Shown: positions 1 to 13,807, numbered from the stretch's first letter. The stretch is DNA of 64,000 nt from Paramecium sonneborni (GCA_905182985.1 CAJJDN010000068.1:23453-87452), one strand, 5' to 3'. The notes: generated from the letters alone by a model not told the origin. Numbers and translations: made by a program.

Positions 1-92
1 AATATAAATATAATATTATTCAATATGTTGCAAACTCTTTTAAGTTCACAATTGTCTTATTTGCTAAATACAATTCATAATAAATATTTTTT

Positions 93-1304
93 ATGTCTTA
101 AGATAAACATGCTATTGTTATTGATAATGGATCATATCAATGTAAAGCAGGTATGGCAGAAGAAAAAGAACCAAAATTTTGCTTTCATTCATGTGTAGGA
201 AGACCAAAATTTGAACAAAGTAGATGGAATATGGGCGAAAAAGAAATTTGTGTTGGTGATGGAGTTTTAGAAAAGAGAGCTGTTTTATCAATTAAATGGC
301 CAATTGAATTTGGAATTATTGTAAATTTTGATGGTATTGAAAATATGTATCCACTATTTAGATATGGAAAGAGTTTGGCTTCATGCATTCAATAAATTAG
401 GCGTCTATCCAGAAGACCATCCAGTTCTTTTGACTGAAACTGTAAAAAATCCAAAGGCAAATAGAGAAAAAATAACATAAATATATTTCGAAACATTCAA
501 TGTGCCATAGTTCTTAGTTGTTAATTAGGGATATCTCTCACTGATGGCTTCAGGGAGATCCACTGGTATTGTCTTAGACTCTGGATATAGTGTTTCAAAC
601 ATAGTTCCAGTCTTTGAATCATCTACTTTATTAGATGATACTCTGAAAACTGATTTGGCAGGAAGAGCCTGCGATAGAAAAATGGCTTCTATTGCAGAGG
701 AATTGGGTGATGTAAGCTAAAAATGGACTGAAAAGAGAAATGAAGAAATTGCAAGAGATATTAAAGAGGAATTATGTTATGTTGCTCTTGATTATGAAGA
801 GGAAATGGAAAAATACAAGAATAGTGATGGATAAAGTAGATATTTTCAATTACCAGATGGAAGTGAGGTTAAGATCGTTGATCAAAGATTTAGATGTCCA
901 GAAATACTTTTTAATCCTTTATTACAAAATTCTAAAAATTTGGGTCTTGATAGCATAGGAATTCCTTAAAAAATATATAATTCAATTAATAAGTGCGATA
1001 TTGATATCAGAAGAGATCTGTAATAATTATATTTAATTTATGTCTTAGTTATGAAAATATTTTATTAGCAGGAGGAAATACTTTGATACCAGGATTCAAA
1101 GAAAGATTAGAAAAAGAATTAGCATCACTTGCACCTTCCACAATTAAAATAAAAGTTGATGCCCCAAATAATAGAAAATTAACATGCTTTATTGGAGGAT
1201 CAATCATGGCATCATTATCATCTAACCAAACCAAGTGGATCACAAGTTCAGAATATGAGGAATATGGCCCAACTATTGTTCATAGGAAGCTTTTTGATAT
1301 TTGA
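93..1304 (+). CDS. Divergent actin / actin-like protein
   Basis: Spliced product is about 384 residues, close to the 375 of actin. Two introns are inferred, 334-361 (28 nt) and 1020-1048 (29 nt); both restore the actin frame. Visible actin landmarks: [10 protein letters not shown] near the N terminus, the block [67 protein letters not shown], the GGNT loop, IGGSIMASL and the end VHRK. It is clearly not conventional actin: the D-loop is rewritten, and the phosphate-binding loop after DSG reads YSVSN where actin has DGVTH, so the equivalents of Asp154 and His161 are Tyr and Asn. A glutamine at the actin Gln137 position is kept (VVNQGY). Known family role is filament formation with ATP turnover; slow or absent hydrolysis is my inference. 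It could be one of the divergent Paramecium actin subfamilies or an actin-related protein. Start 93 is the first ATG in frame. Confidence 0.9.
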
Positions 1305-1627
1305 TGATACGATTAAGCTATTTATAAAAGAATTATGAAATTCACATGATTATTTTTGATGAATCCTCTAATTAATTTATTAAAAGTAGTTTTTATTTTA
1401 ATTAATTTAATAAATAATTATTCCTAATATATATTGATAAGTCAAAGAGTTAATTTTTAATTAACAAATCTAATATAATATTACTTTACTAAAAAAAATA
1501 ACATAATTTTAGCAGTTTTAAAAAGTTGAAATCAATTATTAACTAAATATAATTTGTGTAACTATAAATACTAAATTGTCTGTTCAAATAATTATCATAT
1601 TTATAATTAGATTTTATAATTATTTTA
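1305..1627. other. Intergenic, no gene seen
   Basis: This 323-bp AT-rich stretch lies between two genes on the plus strand. Neither strand shows an open frame with coding-like composition under the TGA-only stop code. It presumably holds the 3' end of the actin-like transcript and the promoter of the next gene. Confidence 0.6.
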
Positions 1628-2371
1628 ATGCTTCTGAAATCTGATTCTATAGAAGATAGAAGAAGTCAAATAGAATTACAAAAACCTTCTAGTATTGTAG
1701 AGAATAGTATCACTTTATCTCTAAGAAGAAGACCTCATTAAAGAGTGAATACAAATAAATAAGATGGAGAAGATTCTTATGGTAGTTATAATTTGGATCA
1801 TCATGAAAGAAGTTTATAGAAAATAGATAGCACTCCGAGAGAATCACCTCTATAAAATAAATAAATCTAAAAAGCTTCTATATTTACAAAAGCAGCATAA
1901 AAACGATAATAATAAGGTTAATCTCATATTCCAGAGGTTTAAACATTGGAAAATTTATAAAGAAAACAATAAGATTTGCAGGATTCTTAATAAAATCTTG
2001 AAGAACTTAGAAATGTGATTGCAAAACATATATTTATAAATAAATGGTATTAAGGTCCATCTTATGAACGAGCAAATGATAATTTTTTTATAAGGGATGA
2101 CAAAATAATCATCATAGAAGATGATAGCAGTGTAGATAATTAAGAGGGGTTAAAAAAGCCAGAAGAAATATTAAATAAACTTGTTTAATCTCATATTAAT
2201 CCAACCAATTATGTTCTATAAAAGAATGAAACTTTAGACAAAGTGAAAGAGGAAGGAGATAGATAATAAAAATTAAAGAAAGAAACTGAAACAAAAAAGC
2301 TTATCAAAAATTCAGATGTTAGAATGACTATATATCCTGCTTATGATAACTTTTTTAAAAAATAATAATGA
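1628..2371 (+). CDS. Hypothetical charged, Gln-rich protein, 247 aa
   Basis: An uninterrupted frame of 247 codons from ATG to TGA when TAA/TAG are read as Gln; no intron is needed. I do not recognise the family. The N-terminal half is rich in Ser, Arg and Gln (SLRRRP, then Gln runs), the middle has a short heptad-like stretch (LENLQRKQQDLQ) that could form a coiled coil, followed by a more ordered-looking segment with aromatic residues (INKWYQGPSYERANDNFF) and an acidic IIIIEDDSS patch. The C terminus ends in aromatic and basic residues. No signal peptide or membrane segment is visible. It converges with the minus-strand gene ending at 2415, leaving 43 bp between the stops. Confidence 0.7.
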
Positions 2372-2414
2372 TTGCTCAATTATATCATTTAGCAATTTAA
2401 GACTTTATCCAAAT

Positions 2415-3575
2415 TCATTTCGATTCTACTTATTATTTAATTTCTTACACAAAATTATTAAAAGATGAAGTTAAACCTGCTTACTTTTATGAATTATCAA
2501 TTTATCCTAAAATTGAGTATTGCAATGCTTTATTTGCAACATCCTCTATTTTTGGATAATTGTTGTTTGTTTTACAATTACTACAATATTATGCCTTGTC
2601 AATTTCCAGTTCAAACAATTAATTTAAAATATTAACATAAGGAGCATAATCATCTTCAGAATTTTCCTAAAGACTTTATTCATGAATTATTATTAGATTT
2701 TCTTAAAATCTAACTTCTACTAGAATATAAAAATCATTTGTTAATTTTTTGGTTATAAAAAATACTGAGGAACAAATTAATTTTAAATTATATTCTATTT
2801 CTTCAAATGAAAAGTTAAAATGTTTATATTTCTTTTTAACAGTCTCAAAATTGAATTATTTATTTTCTAATTATAAAATAGTTGATGGCATGAATAAAAT
2901 TAATTTCTATTTAGATTATATTTTTAAAAACTCTTATTTAGTTTTTTAGTTCAAATATTTTATCAGAGCATCAAGAAGTTAAATGTTTTCAGTATTTATT
3001 TATTCCTCTTGTATCTCTTGATTGTAAAATTAAACTAATTTAATTGGATTAGATTATTTAGATTGAATTACTTTAGACTAAATGAGGGCATTTTCATCTA
3101 AAAGTTTTTATTAACCATTATTCTATTCATTAATTATGAGGATTTGAGGATTCATTTTTTCATATTTGCTACATTCTTCATTATAGTTCTTATCAACCTT
3201 AAATTCATAAACTATTTGTTTTGCTCCATTTTAAAATTTGTAAATGATTTAATTATGAGCTAAAAATAAATCCAAATCTTTATAATTTTAAGTTGGTTCA
3301 ATTAGAATTTACACAAAAGGTTATGGTATATTATTTTATATTTGTTCCATTTGAATTTACATAGAAGGGTCAGGTTGATTATTTTCAGTTCGTTCAATTG
3401 AGTTTTATAATGGCAAAAGTAAATTTAATGTACTTCTTTTATTAATTCTTGTAATTTAAAGTTCATTATTTTTAGTATCTCTGATTGTTTTTAAATATTT
3501 TAAAAATAATCCAAGAATTAAAACTCCAATAAGTGCTAGAGCCGCATATAATATTATTTACTATAATTAATCCAT
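2415..3575 (-). CDS. Hypothetical membrane-anchored protein, 386 aa
   Basis: Single-exon frame of 386 codons on the minus strand, ATG at 3575-3573 and TGA at 2417-2415. Near the N terminus lies one strong hydrophobic helix (LYAALALIGVLILGLFLKYL) preceded by only a few residues, which fits a signal anchor or uncleaved signal; the bulk would then face the lumen or outside if type II. The rest is polar, Asn/Gln/Ile-rich, with a few cysteines in a CSNCK-like pair near the C-terminal third. I recognise no domain. It diverges from the gene starting at 3721 across 145 bp that must hold both promoters. Confidence 0.7.
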
Positions 3576-3720
3576 TTATAAAAATATTATATAAATAATT
3601 ACAAATTTAACAAAATTTATAAATAAACATGGTTAACAATAAAATAAAATATATATATATATATTTTATTAATAATTATGGATAATTATTAAGTATTAAA
3701 AATAAATTAATTTATTGAAC

Positions 3721-4813
3721 ATGGATCCTGATCTTTAAGATACAAGAGTTCTTTCAAAAATATTGATAGAAAATCACTCAAAAATAATGAGCGAGCAAAT
3801 TAATTAGGAAAAATAATATAGGTTTAAAATATAATATCGATTAAAATAGAGAGAACTTAATAGCCTAATAAATAAAAGAGACATAATAGCATTTTGATGT
3901 GAAAAAGATGACTCAAGATTTCAATAATCAATTAAATTAAGATGTTTATACAAGTTAGTTGAGTGAAAAAGTTTAAATAAAGATGTAGGATTTTAAATTA
4001 ATATAGAGTATTTTAGCATAACTTTCCAGAAAGCAATCCATAAATATTTGCCACAAAATAAATGAGTCATAAGTTGATTGATCCTGATACATGGTAAATA
4101 AAAGTGGAACAGTAAAATGCAAATGAAAAAAAATCACTTTTTTAAATTTTAAATGATATAGGAAGTTAATTTTTAATAGAAGCTCCTGAAGAGGATTTAA
4201 TAATGATGGAATTTTCAAAATAACCTGATGATCAATTTTAAAAACATTTAAAAGCTATTAAAAGTGTTGAATTAAGAGAATTATTTGAAAATTGTTATCC
4301 TAATCAATATTTACAGAATTTATAGCAAGATCTAAGTTAATTTATTATGAATTTAGAAGATTATTAATAATTAAGTAATTTGATTAGAGATAGAGCCTAA
4401 AATAATGAATCATTAGGAGGTATTAATAAAAAGAAAATAAATAGTCTAAATTAAATAGATTAGGAATGAGAATTAAAGTTTAAAGAAAGAAATAGAAAAA
4501 TAGTTGATTCACCTATCAAAACTACAAAGTTCAGGATTTAATCTAAATGGTTTTTGCGTTTCATTACATAAAGTAATATAATTTTATATTATAGAAATTC
4601 TCAGATAAAGAATTAGCAAGAGTTTTAGATAAGAAAATATAAAATTTAGAATAGTATAGAGAAGAGAAATATGAAAATAAAAATAATGAAGAAAATGAGA
4701 AGTAATTCGAAAAAGATGTTAAGGAATATTTGGAAAAAAGAAAGGAGTATCAAATTTCCATTTAAAAGAAATAATATTGTGTAAGAGCATTTTAAAATAA
4801 ATATTAAAAATGA
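3721..4813 (+). CDS. Hypothetical coiled-coil protein, 331 aa
   Basis: Five exons with four introns at 3822-3849, 4008-4029, 4420-4444 and 4573-4594 (28, 22, 25, 22 nt); after removal the length is exactly 332 codons. Each unspliced junction runs into TGA or loses coding character, which supports the model. The product is hydrophilic and rich in Lys, Glu, Gln and Asn, with long heptad-like regions in the C-terminal third (EKQLIHLSKLQ and a Glu/Lys-rich tail), so a coiled coil is likely. The central part has more hydrophobic residues (LRELFENCYP). No catalytic motif, signal peptide or membrane helix was seen. Family unknown. Confidence 0.65.
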
Positions 4814-5054
4814 TTTGAATATCTCATCATTCATTTTTAAATTAAATAAAATTCATTATAGTTTTTTTATTTAATAAATTATTATTAGATTGCTAATTTT
4901 AATTATTTTCAATTTCTTTATAAATTTAGATTTTATAATAACATAGTTAAAATGTTAAAAATCATTTAGAAGGCATTTATTCTGATAACTCCAACATAAT
5001 ATTTAACCAATATAATTATAACTTTGAACAATTAAAAACAAAATTATTAATAAT

Positions 5055-6327
5055 ATGAATGAAAATTAAATAATTGATTTGAAGGAGACCTAAATTTAGA
5101 AAATAATGCCCATAAAATAAGTAGTGAATGCAATATTTGATTGGGCACATGTATCAGCTGATTAACCTACTTTAGAAGATGATTTTTACTTAGATAATAA
5201 ATAGATATTTTAATATACATGCAATTTAAAGGTTAAAGCTAAATAAGAATATAATGAATAACTAAATTTAAATTTAGGAAAGACAACTAAGTTAAATGGA
5301 GAATAAGTAAATAATTTAAAAGAAAAGGCTAAAATGATAGCATTATCAAAGAATAAAAATAATAGTGAATAAAAAGAATAATAGTAAAAATGGAATTCAA
5401 GTGATGATGAGCATGATTAAGTTTAAATTTAAAAAGGGAGAGAAGAAAGTGGTGATAAAAAAGTGTTTAGATTGTCAGAAAATAGTATTAAAAAAGATGA
5501 AAATAAATTAGAATAAGGGTTCAGATATAGTATAGTAGAAATATAATAAAAGAAAGTAGAAATAAAATAAATCAGTTTTATAGAAACATGGGATAAATTG
5601 AAAAGATCCTAAGAAATAAAGGATCATATGAAATTTATAGAATAAAAGAGTTCTTTAGTAGAGAAATTGATTGGTTGTTTTAATGTGAATTTGAAGAATA
5701 ATAGATTGATAAATGAAAAAATAAAAGTATTATCTATCTAAATAAGGTTGATATTCTGTCTAAGATTTCTTTTGATGATAATAATGAGTGCCATTTTAGA
5801 ATGCTTTATACAATATATTGTTAATTAATGACAACAGATTTTTGTTTAAGATATGGTAGTCATTGGGAATTGATAGGATTTTAAGGAACAGATCCAGCCA
5901 CAGAACTTGGAAATGGAGGAATTTTAGGATTGGTTTAAATGTTAGCATTTATATCAGATTATAAATAATATGTTAAGAATGCATTAAATATATTATCTTA
6001 GATAAATATTCCATTGAGTATAACTTTAATGGGTATTTCATCATTAGTTTTAATGAGTTTAAAGGATAACAAACTAAATTATTTAATAAATAAAGAGGAT
6101 TCAGTAATAAGTGTGATAAATAAACTTTATTTTGCAGGATTTAATTTAGTGATAAAAGTTCTAAAGAAGTATAAGTTAATAGTTTCTATAGTAGAGAATA
6201 AATGCCATTAAATATAATAAAGACTTTGTTGACTAATGTAAGAAAATAAATACATGAACATCCATAAAAACTAATAAAATAGTTTTAGTAAGATATTTAA
6301 ATGTTTTATAAGATTAATGATAAATGA
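5055..6327 (+). CDS. ELMO domain protein, 409 aa
   Basis: Introns 5727-5746 (20 nt) and 6169-6191 (23 nt) give 409 residues. The C-terminal half carries the ELMO domain signature: HWELIGFQGTDPATELGNGG followed by ILGLVQMLAF, corresponding to the family pattern W..IGFQ..DP.T.FRG.G.LGL. ELMO-domain proteins act with small GTPases: ELMO1-3 in Rac activation with DOCK proteins, and ELMOD1-3 as GAPs for Arf/Arl GTPases. The ELMOD arginine finger region (WxxIGFQxxxPxTDxRG) here has GTDPATELGN, so the usual Arg is not evident and GAP activity is uncertain. The N-terminal 200 residues are charged and low-complexity. The 3' intron was chosen because it joins the ELMO frame to the only long downstream frame. 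Confidence 0.8.
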
Positions 6328-6403
6328 TTTTTAATTTAATATTAAAGTAAATGTATTAAATATGTATATATATATATATAAATTTCGTTTGTTTATTAAA
6401 AGG

Positions 6404-6644
6404 AGCTAGTCAGACACACTCAAGTCTTCACATATTTGTTGACATTAATAGCCATAAAGAATACTAATGAACAACAAATATGGATGGGCATCGCGAATCG
6501 CATTCCATGATATAGAATGGATTCATATTCCTAATTATAGACAAGAGTGCATGCTGAATCATTCTAGCTTGGTTGGTTGCCTACATTTGCTGAAGCAAAG
6601 TGTAAGTAACTACTATAGACATGATCCTGTACGAGTACAGTCTT
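6404..6644 (-). ncRNA. U3 small nucleolar RNA
   Basis: A GC-richer island of about 240 bp between two plus-strand genes, with no open frame. Read on the minus strand from about 6644 it starts AAGACTGTACTCGTACAG, then GGATCATGTCTATAGTAG and GTTACTTACAC, matching the 5' domain of U3 (GAC box, box A' GGAUCA and box A UCUAUAGU..GUUACU). It ends near box D, GTCTGA, at 6415-6410. U3 base-pairs with the 5' ETS and 18S pre-rRNA and is needed for small-subunit processing in the nucleolus. The exact ends are estimated from U3 architecture. The internal C/C' and B boxes are degenerate to my eye. Confidence 0.85.
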
Positions 6645-6724
6645 AATATATATTCTATAAATTTGACACCTTAAATATAAAGTTAATTTTTATATAAATA
6701 TGGGTTTATATTTTATTAAATAAA

Positions 6725-8164
6725 ATGTTAGAAATCATTGATTTGGTTAATCAAATAAAATAGCAATTAGGAAATAGAAATGTACTTCTTTATTTAAATG
6801 TTAATAGGATGATGATTTAATAATATAATCTTTTATATTAGGATTATTGTAAGGCAAGGCCAATCCTTATTCATAAGAGTATTTACAAGAAAATTTAGAA
6901 ACCTTAATGAACCTTAATATGCTAATTGACATTAATATTTATAAACCACAAAGAGTTCAGAAATTGTTTAATGATATTTTGTAAGGATCCAAAACTGTAT
7001 TTTATTATAATTAAGTAACAAGTTGTAGTAACTCTCTACTCTTTTAGAAGCAGAGGTCTTTAATGAGATTGAAGAAATATAAGATAATTAATAAAATTAA
7101 GATAACTAAAATTAAATAAATCAATAGTTTATTATAAAATAATAGAATTTGAATCAAGATCAGGAAAATTATAAAAAAGTCTAATAAAATTCTGTTAAAT
7201 TTTAACTTTTTAAATAGAACTAACAATAAGAATAATAATAATAAAAATAGATAAATTCAAAAAATAAGAAAATTTTGAAAGAAGAGAAAAATGCTTAAAA
7301 AATACAGCTATAATTAAATTAGAATAGTTTAAACGAATCTAACAGTTTAAAGTTAGCGCATTAATTGCAATAATAGTAATTTGATTGTTCATAAGAATAG
7401 ATTTGATGAAGAGGATAATTTGATGAAGTAATTTGAAATAGAATAACATTTTGAAGAATATTAAGCAGTGCAGATTGAAAAGAAAAATTAAGTTGAATGC
7501 AAAATTTGTTTAGAATATATTCCATTTATAGAATTGGCAACTTTATATTGTTCACATATGTACCATTAGAAATGTTTAGCTTAATATTGCCTTACTTAAA
7601 TGGAATCTAGATAATTTCCAATTTTGTGTCCTTCAGAATGCAAGAAAAATATAATATATTCTGATTTAATAGAGGTTTTAGATGACAAATAAATATTGTA
7701 ATTTCAAAAATTGACATTTAAAGCCTATATTGATACTCATAATAATGAGGTATGTATTTTAGATATACAACTAGTATTCTTGGTGTCCAACTCCAGATTG
7801 TTAATATGTTTTTGTTTTAGGAGAGTAGTCTTAATTTGAATGTCCAGTTTGCCAAAAAAGATATTGTTTAGAATGTAAAATTGAATATCATAATGGATTT
7901 TCATGTTAAGAATATTAAAAGAAAATAAAAATGGAAAATCAGAAAGCGTTAGATGATAAATTCTTTAGTTTTATAAAAGGGGCTAAGTATAAATAATGCC
8001 CTTAATGCAAGTTTTGGGTAGAAAAGAGTGAAGGATGTAATCATATGACTTGTAGATGTAAATTTGAATTCTGTTATGTTTGTGGAGGAGTTTATGAGAA
8101 ATGTGAATGTGTGATATAAGCGCATGCTAATTGGCCTAGAACTTTGAGAAGAAATCGAAGATGA
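6725..8164 (+). CDS. RBR (RING-IBR-RING) E3 ubiquitin ligase, 445 aa
   Basis: Five exons; introns 6782-6807, 7022-7047, 7376-7400 and 7750-7774 give 446 codons. A Gln/Asn-rich N-terminal half precedes RING1 (CKICLEY ... CSHMYHQKC ... CPSEC), an IBR domain (WCPTPDCQYVF ... [13 protein letters not shown]) and RING2 ([19 protein letters not shown] ... FCYVCGG). The Cys in SEGCNHM corresponds to the catalytic RING2 cysteine of HHARI/parkin-type ligases, so the thioester mechanism should work. Substrate unknown. The IBR begins right after intron 4, which removes an in-frame mismatch. No ariadne autoinhibitory domain follows; the protein ends about 20 residues after RING2. Confidence 0.88.
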
Positions 8165-8284
8165 AGGAACATTATATATGAATAATATTATTATAATTAT
8201 ATATATATTAATAATTAAATTAAAAATAAATAAATTTAGAATTCCATCATTATATAATTATTAAAATATTAAAAAAAAGAGAAG

Positions 8285-8963
8285 ATGGCAGAAGAATAAT
8301 AACCATTCTCATTTACTCCAGAAGGTGGAAGTGCTAGTAATTCAACAAAGGATTATACAGGCAAAGGAATAGCTACGTAATAATGTTATGTAATGAAACA
8401 GTTATCCTAATGGCGATATATATGAAGGTTAATATGTTAATGGAGTTAGAGAAGGAAAGGGCAAATATACTTATAATCCATCAGGTGATAGATATGAAGG
8501 AGAATTCTAATAGAATTTGAAACATGGGATTGGAAGATTAATATATAATAATAATAAAGGAGAATATTATGGATAATGGGAGCAAGGATTAAGACATGGA
8601 GAAGGATTATACACTTATGCTAATAAAGATGTCTATTCAGGATAATGGTCTTAAGGAAAAAAAAATGGATAAGGTACTTATGTATTTAATGACACTGCCA
8701 TGAGAGTATTTATTATTTATATCCAATAGTTTAAAGGTACTTGGAATAATAATGAAATTGTTGATGGAGAATGGATCTATCCTAATGGAACTGTTTATAA
8801 AGGACCATTTTAACATAATAAACCTAATGGTGTTGGCAAATTTGAATTTCCTAATAAAAATTAAGTTGAAGGCTATTACACTTAGACTATTGTACCTAAT
8901 TCTAATCCTGATGACACTACATTAAATATATAATTGGAATGGGTTACAACAAAACATTATTGA
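8285..8963 (+). CDS. MORN-repeat protein, 209 aa
   Basis: Introns of 25 nt (5' side, splitting the codon before TYPNG) and 24 nt (near 8716-8739) give 210 codons. At least six MORN units are visible: YPNGDIYEGQYVNG.REGKG, GDRYEGEFQQNLKHGIG, GEYYGQWEQGLRHGEG, DVYSGQWSQGKKNGQG, GTWNNNEIVDGEW and GTVYKGPFQHNKPNGVG. MORN proteins bind lipids or act as scaffolds; in ciliates many are axonemal (radial spoke heads) or basal-body/cortex proteins. Which applies here cannot be told. It converges with the Asn-rich gene ending at 8975, only 11 bp away. Confidence 0.88.
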
Positions 8964-8974
8964 TTTATAAATAA

Positions 8975-9042
8975 TCAAATATTATTTTATTATTATTATC
9001 TAAGTTTTCCTTTCTTTTTTAAACTTGGTATTAAATCAATCC

Positions 9043-9079
<37 letters not shown>

Positions 9080-10088
9080 ATTATTATTATTATTAAGTAT
9101 TTATTTTTTTTGATTCTATTAATTTTATTCTTATTTTTTATTTATTTCATAACTTTTGTTTTCTTTTTCTTATTCATATTTATCATAATGATCATTTAAT
9201 TTTAATTTCATTTCTTCTAAATCTTAATTCTTCTTAAAAGAAGGGCTTTCTGTTGTTCTTAAAGTCTTCTTTTATTCCTTATTGAAAGTTCCAAATTCAA
9301 AATTATATTATTATTTATCTGGAGTATTCTTTAGTTAATCTATTTTAATCTAACTAAATCTTCTTAAGATATCAATCATCATCTTAATTAATTACTATAT
9401 TAGTAATTAGAAATTCTAATGAACAATATCTATTTCAATTGTCTTAATGGTTCCACAATAATTTTAAAATAAGCCACTCAATTTTTCATGTCCATTACAA
9501 ACTTCAAATAATTCTTTATAGTTTTAAAGCATTTAATCCTAGCTTTATTCTATAAAATTTATACTTATTTCTATAATTAAATCCTCTTGATAATGCTGAT
9601 AGATCTTCACTACTACTTGATGATGAACTTAATTTAATCTTCTTTCTACTGCTTTTATTCTTAACGATCATTTTATCATTATTAACATTTACTGATTAAA
9701 CTCTATGTTGTATACTCTATATGTCTTATTATATCTATGTTAATTGTTATCTTATAGTATAATCCTCTAAATTCTTTCTCTTGTGGATGTGTTACCTATT
9801 AACATTATTAAAATCTTTTTTACATCTGCATTTAAAATAGTCCATTCTAAAATTCTAAATTCTACATCTTCCTAAATAAGTCCTTCTCATTGTTACATGA
9901 TCTCCCAGTATCATTATCTTCTGTTATGAACTGTTTTATTACAGCTCCTTTTGCCTATTATTATTTGAATCTTTATTTACTCTAGATGTACTTAAGTTTC
10001 CTATCTCTGATCTTATTTGACCCTCTTCTTGCTTTAATTATGTATTTGAATACGAGACATCCTTCAATCTCAACTGATGAAACTTCAT
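8975..10088 (-). CDS. Asn-rich low-complexity protein, about 345 aa
   Basis: Minus-strand frame ATG at 10088 to TGA at 8975. Three introns (26, 28 and 22 nt) were inferred because each keeps the more coding-like frame and the total then gives 346 codons. The middle holds a Ser run (SSSSSSSEDLSALS); the C-terminal third has charged helices (KLKLNDHYDKYEQEKE) followed by an Asn run coded by AAT repeats (near 9046-9095) and a basic, Gln-rich tail. One more ordered segment reads LFEVCNGHEKLSGLFQNYCG. I recognise no domain. The two 5' introns are less certain, since the unspliced frame is also open there. Confidence 0.6.
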
Positions 10089-10123
10089 TTATATTAAATT
10101 TGAAAATAAAACAATAAATTTTA

Positions 10124-11440
10124 ATGCCACCCAAGAAGGATAATAAAAAGGAAGTAATTAATACATCAATTTCACATTTAGTTAGTCTTATCTGAAGATG
10201 ATGGTACTGGTGTCCTAAAAAATATTGTACAATTCAAAATACAATTTCAAGTGGTTACATAAAATATCTAAAACATTGTAATCATGTATGAATGGTTAAA
10301 TGCAAATTCAACAGAAAGATATGATACTGGTTTAATCGATTAATGGAATATGGTTTCAAGTGAACCACAATAGAATCCTGATGATCCTCCTATTGTTACT
10401 TATTCTTTAGAAAGAGTTTTTGATTAAATAAGATTTATTGATTCATTGGCTGAAGTATTATCAAAAAAGAAATTATTCATGTATTTTGTAAATGCAGATG
10501 ATATGAAAGTTTTGCAAGAATTTTAGTTTGATTATAGTTTAATGCTCAATACTCCAAGTGTATATAATAAATGTATATTTAGTTCGAATTTGGTTATTCT
10601 AAAATGAGAATAATGGAAATATTGGATTTTAAATTCAATATTCAGAGTGATAAACCATTATTACATGAATAATTAAGAGCCAAACTTAATCCTTTTTAAG
10701 TGGAAATAGTATCATGTGAAAACATTCCAATTTAAGCATAAAAATCATATGAATTATGTTATGTTTAATATGAATTTTATGATGGAACCTTAATAAAAAC
10801 TGATATGTAAGTATAAATGTAAAATATGTACTTTAATTCTAAACATATATTTTTATTGGGTACAATGGATGTTATAAAATATTTTGAAACAAAGCCGTTA
10901 AAGTTTGAATTACATGACAAAGATGAGATAGTGAGAAATGATGTAAAAGAAGAATTATAATTATTTGATATTGAGAAATGGTTATAAATAGAAGAGGAGA
11001 AAAATAGACCACCTGAACCTGATTTTACATTAGATCCAAAAACAGGTAAGAAAATACCAAAAAAGGAATAAAAAAAAGAAGAGAAAAAAGAAGTTAAAAA
11101 AGAAGTTAAGAAAGATGCTAAAAAAGATAATAAAAAAAAAGAAGTGAAATTGGGAGAACCAATATTAGAAGAATAACCTAAAAAATAATATAATAGAAAT
11201 AATCATGGAATAGCAATTATGAATTTAAGTGCATTTATTCATTCAAATGTTAAAGAAGTAGATTTATTAGTTGGAATTGTTCCAAGAAGAGTATTTGAAG
11301 ATACAGAATCAAATAATTTAGATTTGAATACAACAGCAAGAAAGAATATTCCTAAAGTATTTACAGCTACAAACTATTTGGATTAATAGGCTAATATGTA
11401 TGTTAAATTTGAAATGTCAAACGCATTAATTAAAAAATGA
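10124..11440 (+). CDS. C2-like, Lys-rich protein, 421 aa
   Basis: Introns 10154-10181 and 10560-10582 give 422 codons. The N-terminal part is beta-rich (VLKNIVQFKIQFQVV) and the middle has a stretch like a C2 domain (VEIVSCENIPIQ ... FLLGTMDVIKYF ... LKFELHDKDE). A Lys/Glu-rich linker (repeated KKE and KKEVKK near residues 300-330) separates it from a C-terminal block HGIAIMNLSAFIHSN. This order resembles N-terminal regions of some axonemal C2-containing proteins, but I cannot name the family. Without visible Asp clusters, calcium binding is doubtful. It starts 35 bp from the divergent minus-strand gene's start and converges with kinesin-13 (31 bp gap). Confidence 0.65.
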
Positions 11441-11471
11441 TATAATAAATATTATTATTAATAATTAATTA

Positions 11472-13440
<1,969 letters not shown>

Positions 13441-13510
13441 TTTAAATTTTACTTTTTTTTTGAATTTAATTTGTTATTTTTAGTTCGTTATCACTACAAC
13501 ATTAATATAT

Positions 13511-13771
13511 ATGTAATCTAATCCTAAAATTACTTCTAATAATCCCTTTTATACAGGTACTTATCCATAAACCATTCTTATAAAGGATAGATAACAATCT
13601 ACTAAGATTAGATACGACAGGTAATCACAAGCAATCATTAGAGGTAAAGGCAAACATGCAGTCACTTTTAAACCTGATATTCATAAAATCTATACAGTTG
13701 AAAATTGGAAAATATTTAACATTGACAACGATAACCAACCCAATTAAAACAAATTTTGCTTTATACTTTGA
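13511..13771 (+). CDS. Small hypothetical protein, 86 aa
   Basis: Single-exon frame of 86 codons with normal-looking amino acid use. It is basic in the centre (RGKGKHAVTFKPDIHK) and ends with aromatic/Asn-rich residues. No membrane segment or signal peptide. It begins 71 bp from the start of the divergent kinesin-13 gene and converges with the poly-Gln coiled-coil gene (36 bp). I do not recognise it; the centre could be a short linear docking motif. Its small size makes it uncertain, but composition and compact placement favour a real gene. Confidence 0.55.
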
Positions 13772-13807
13772 CTATAATTTATTAATATATATATATAGTA
13801 ATATTAT

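Noticed and set aside
2368..2690. Plus-strand frame with hydrophobic residues after the 247-aa gene
   Set aside because: It ends at TGA and lies antisense to the clean 386-codon minus-strand gene.
6014..6211. 65-residue ORF in the ELMO region
   Set aside because: It is an internal piece of the ELMO gene ended by TAA, which codes for Gln here.
9046..9096. ATT repeat as a possible regulatory or structural element
   Set aside because: It codes for an Asn run in the minus-strand gene; nothing indicates another role.
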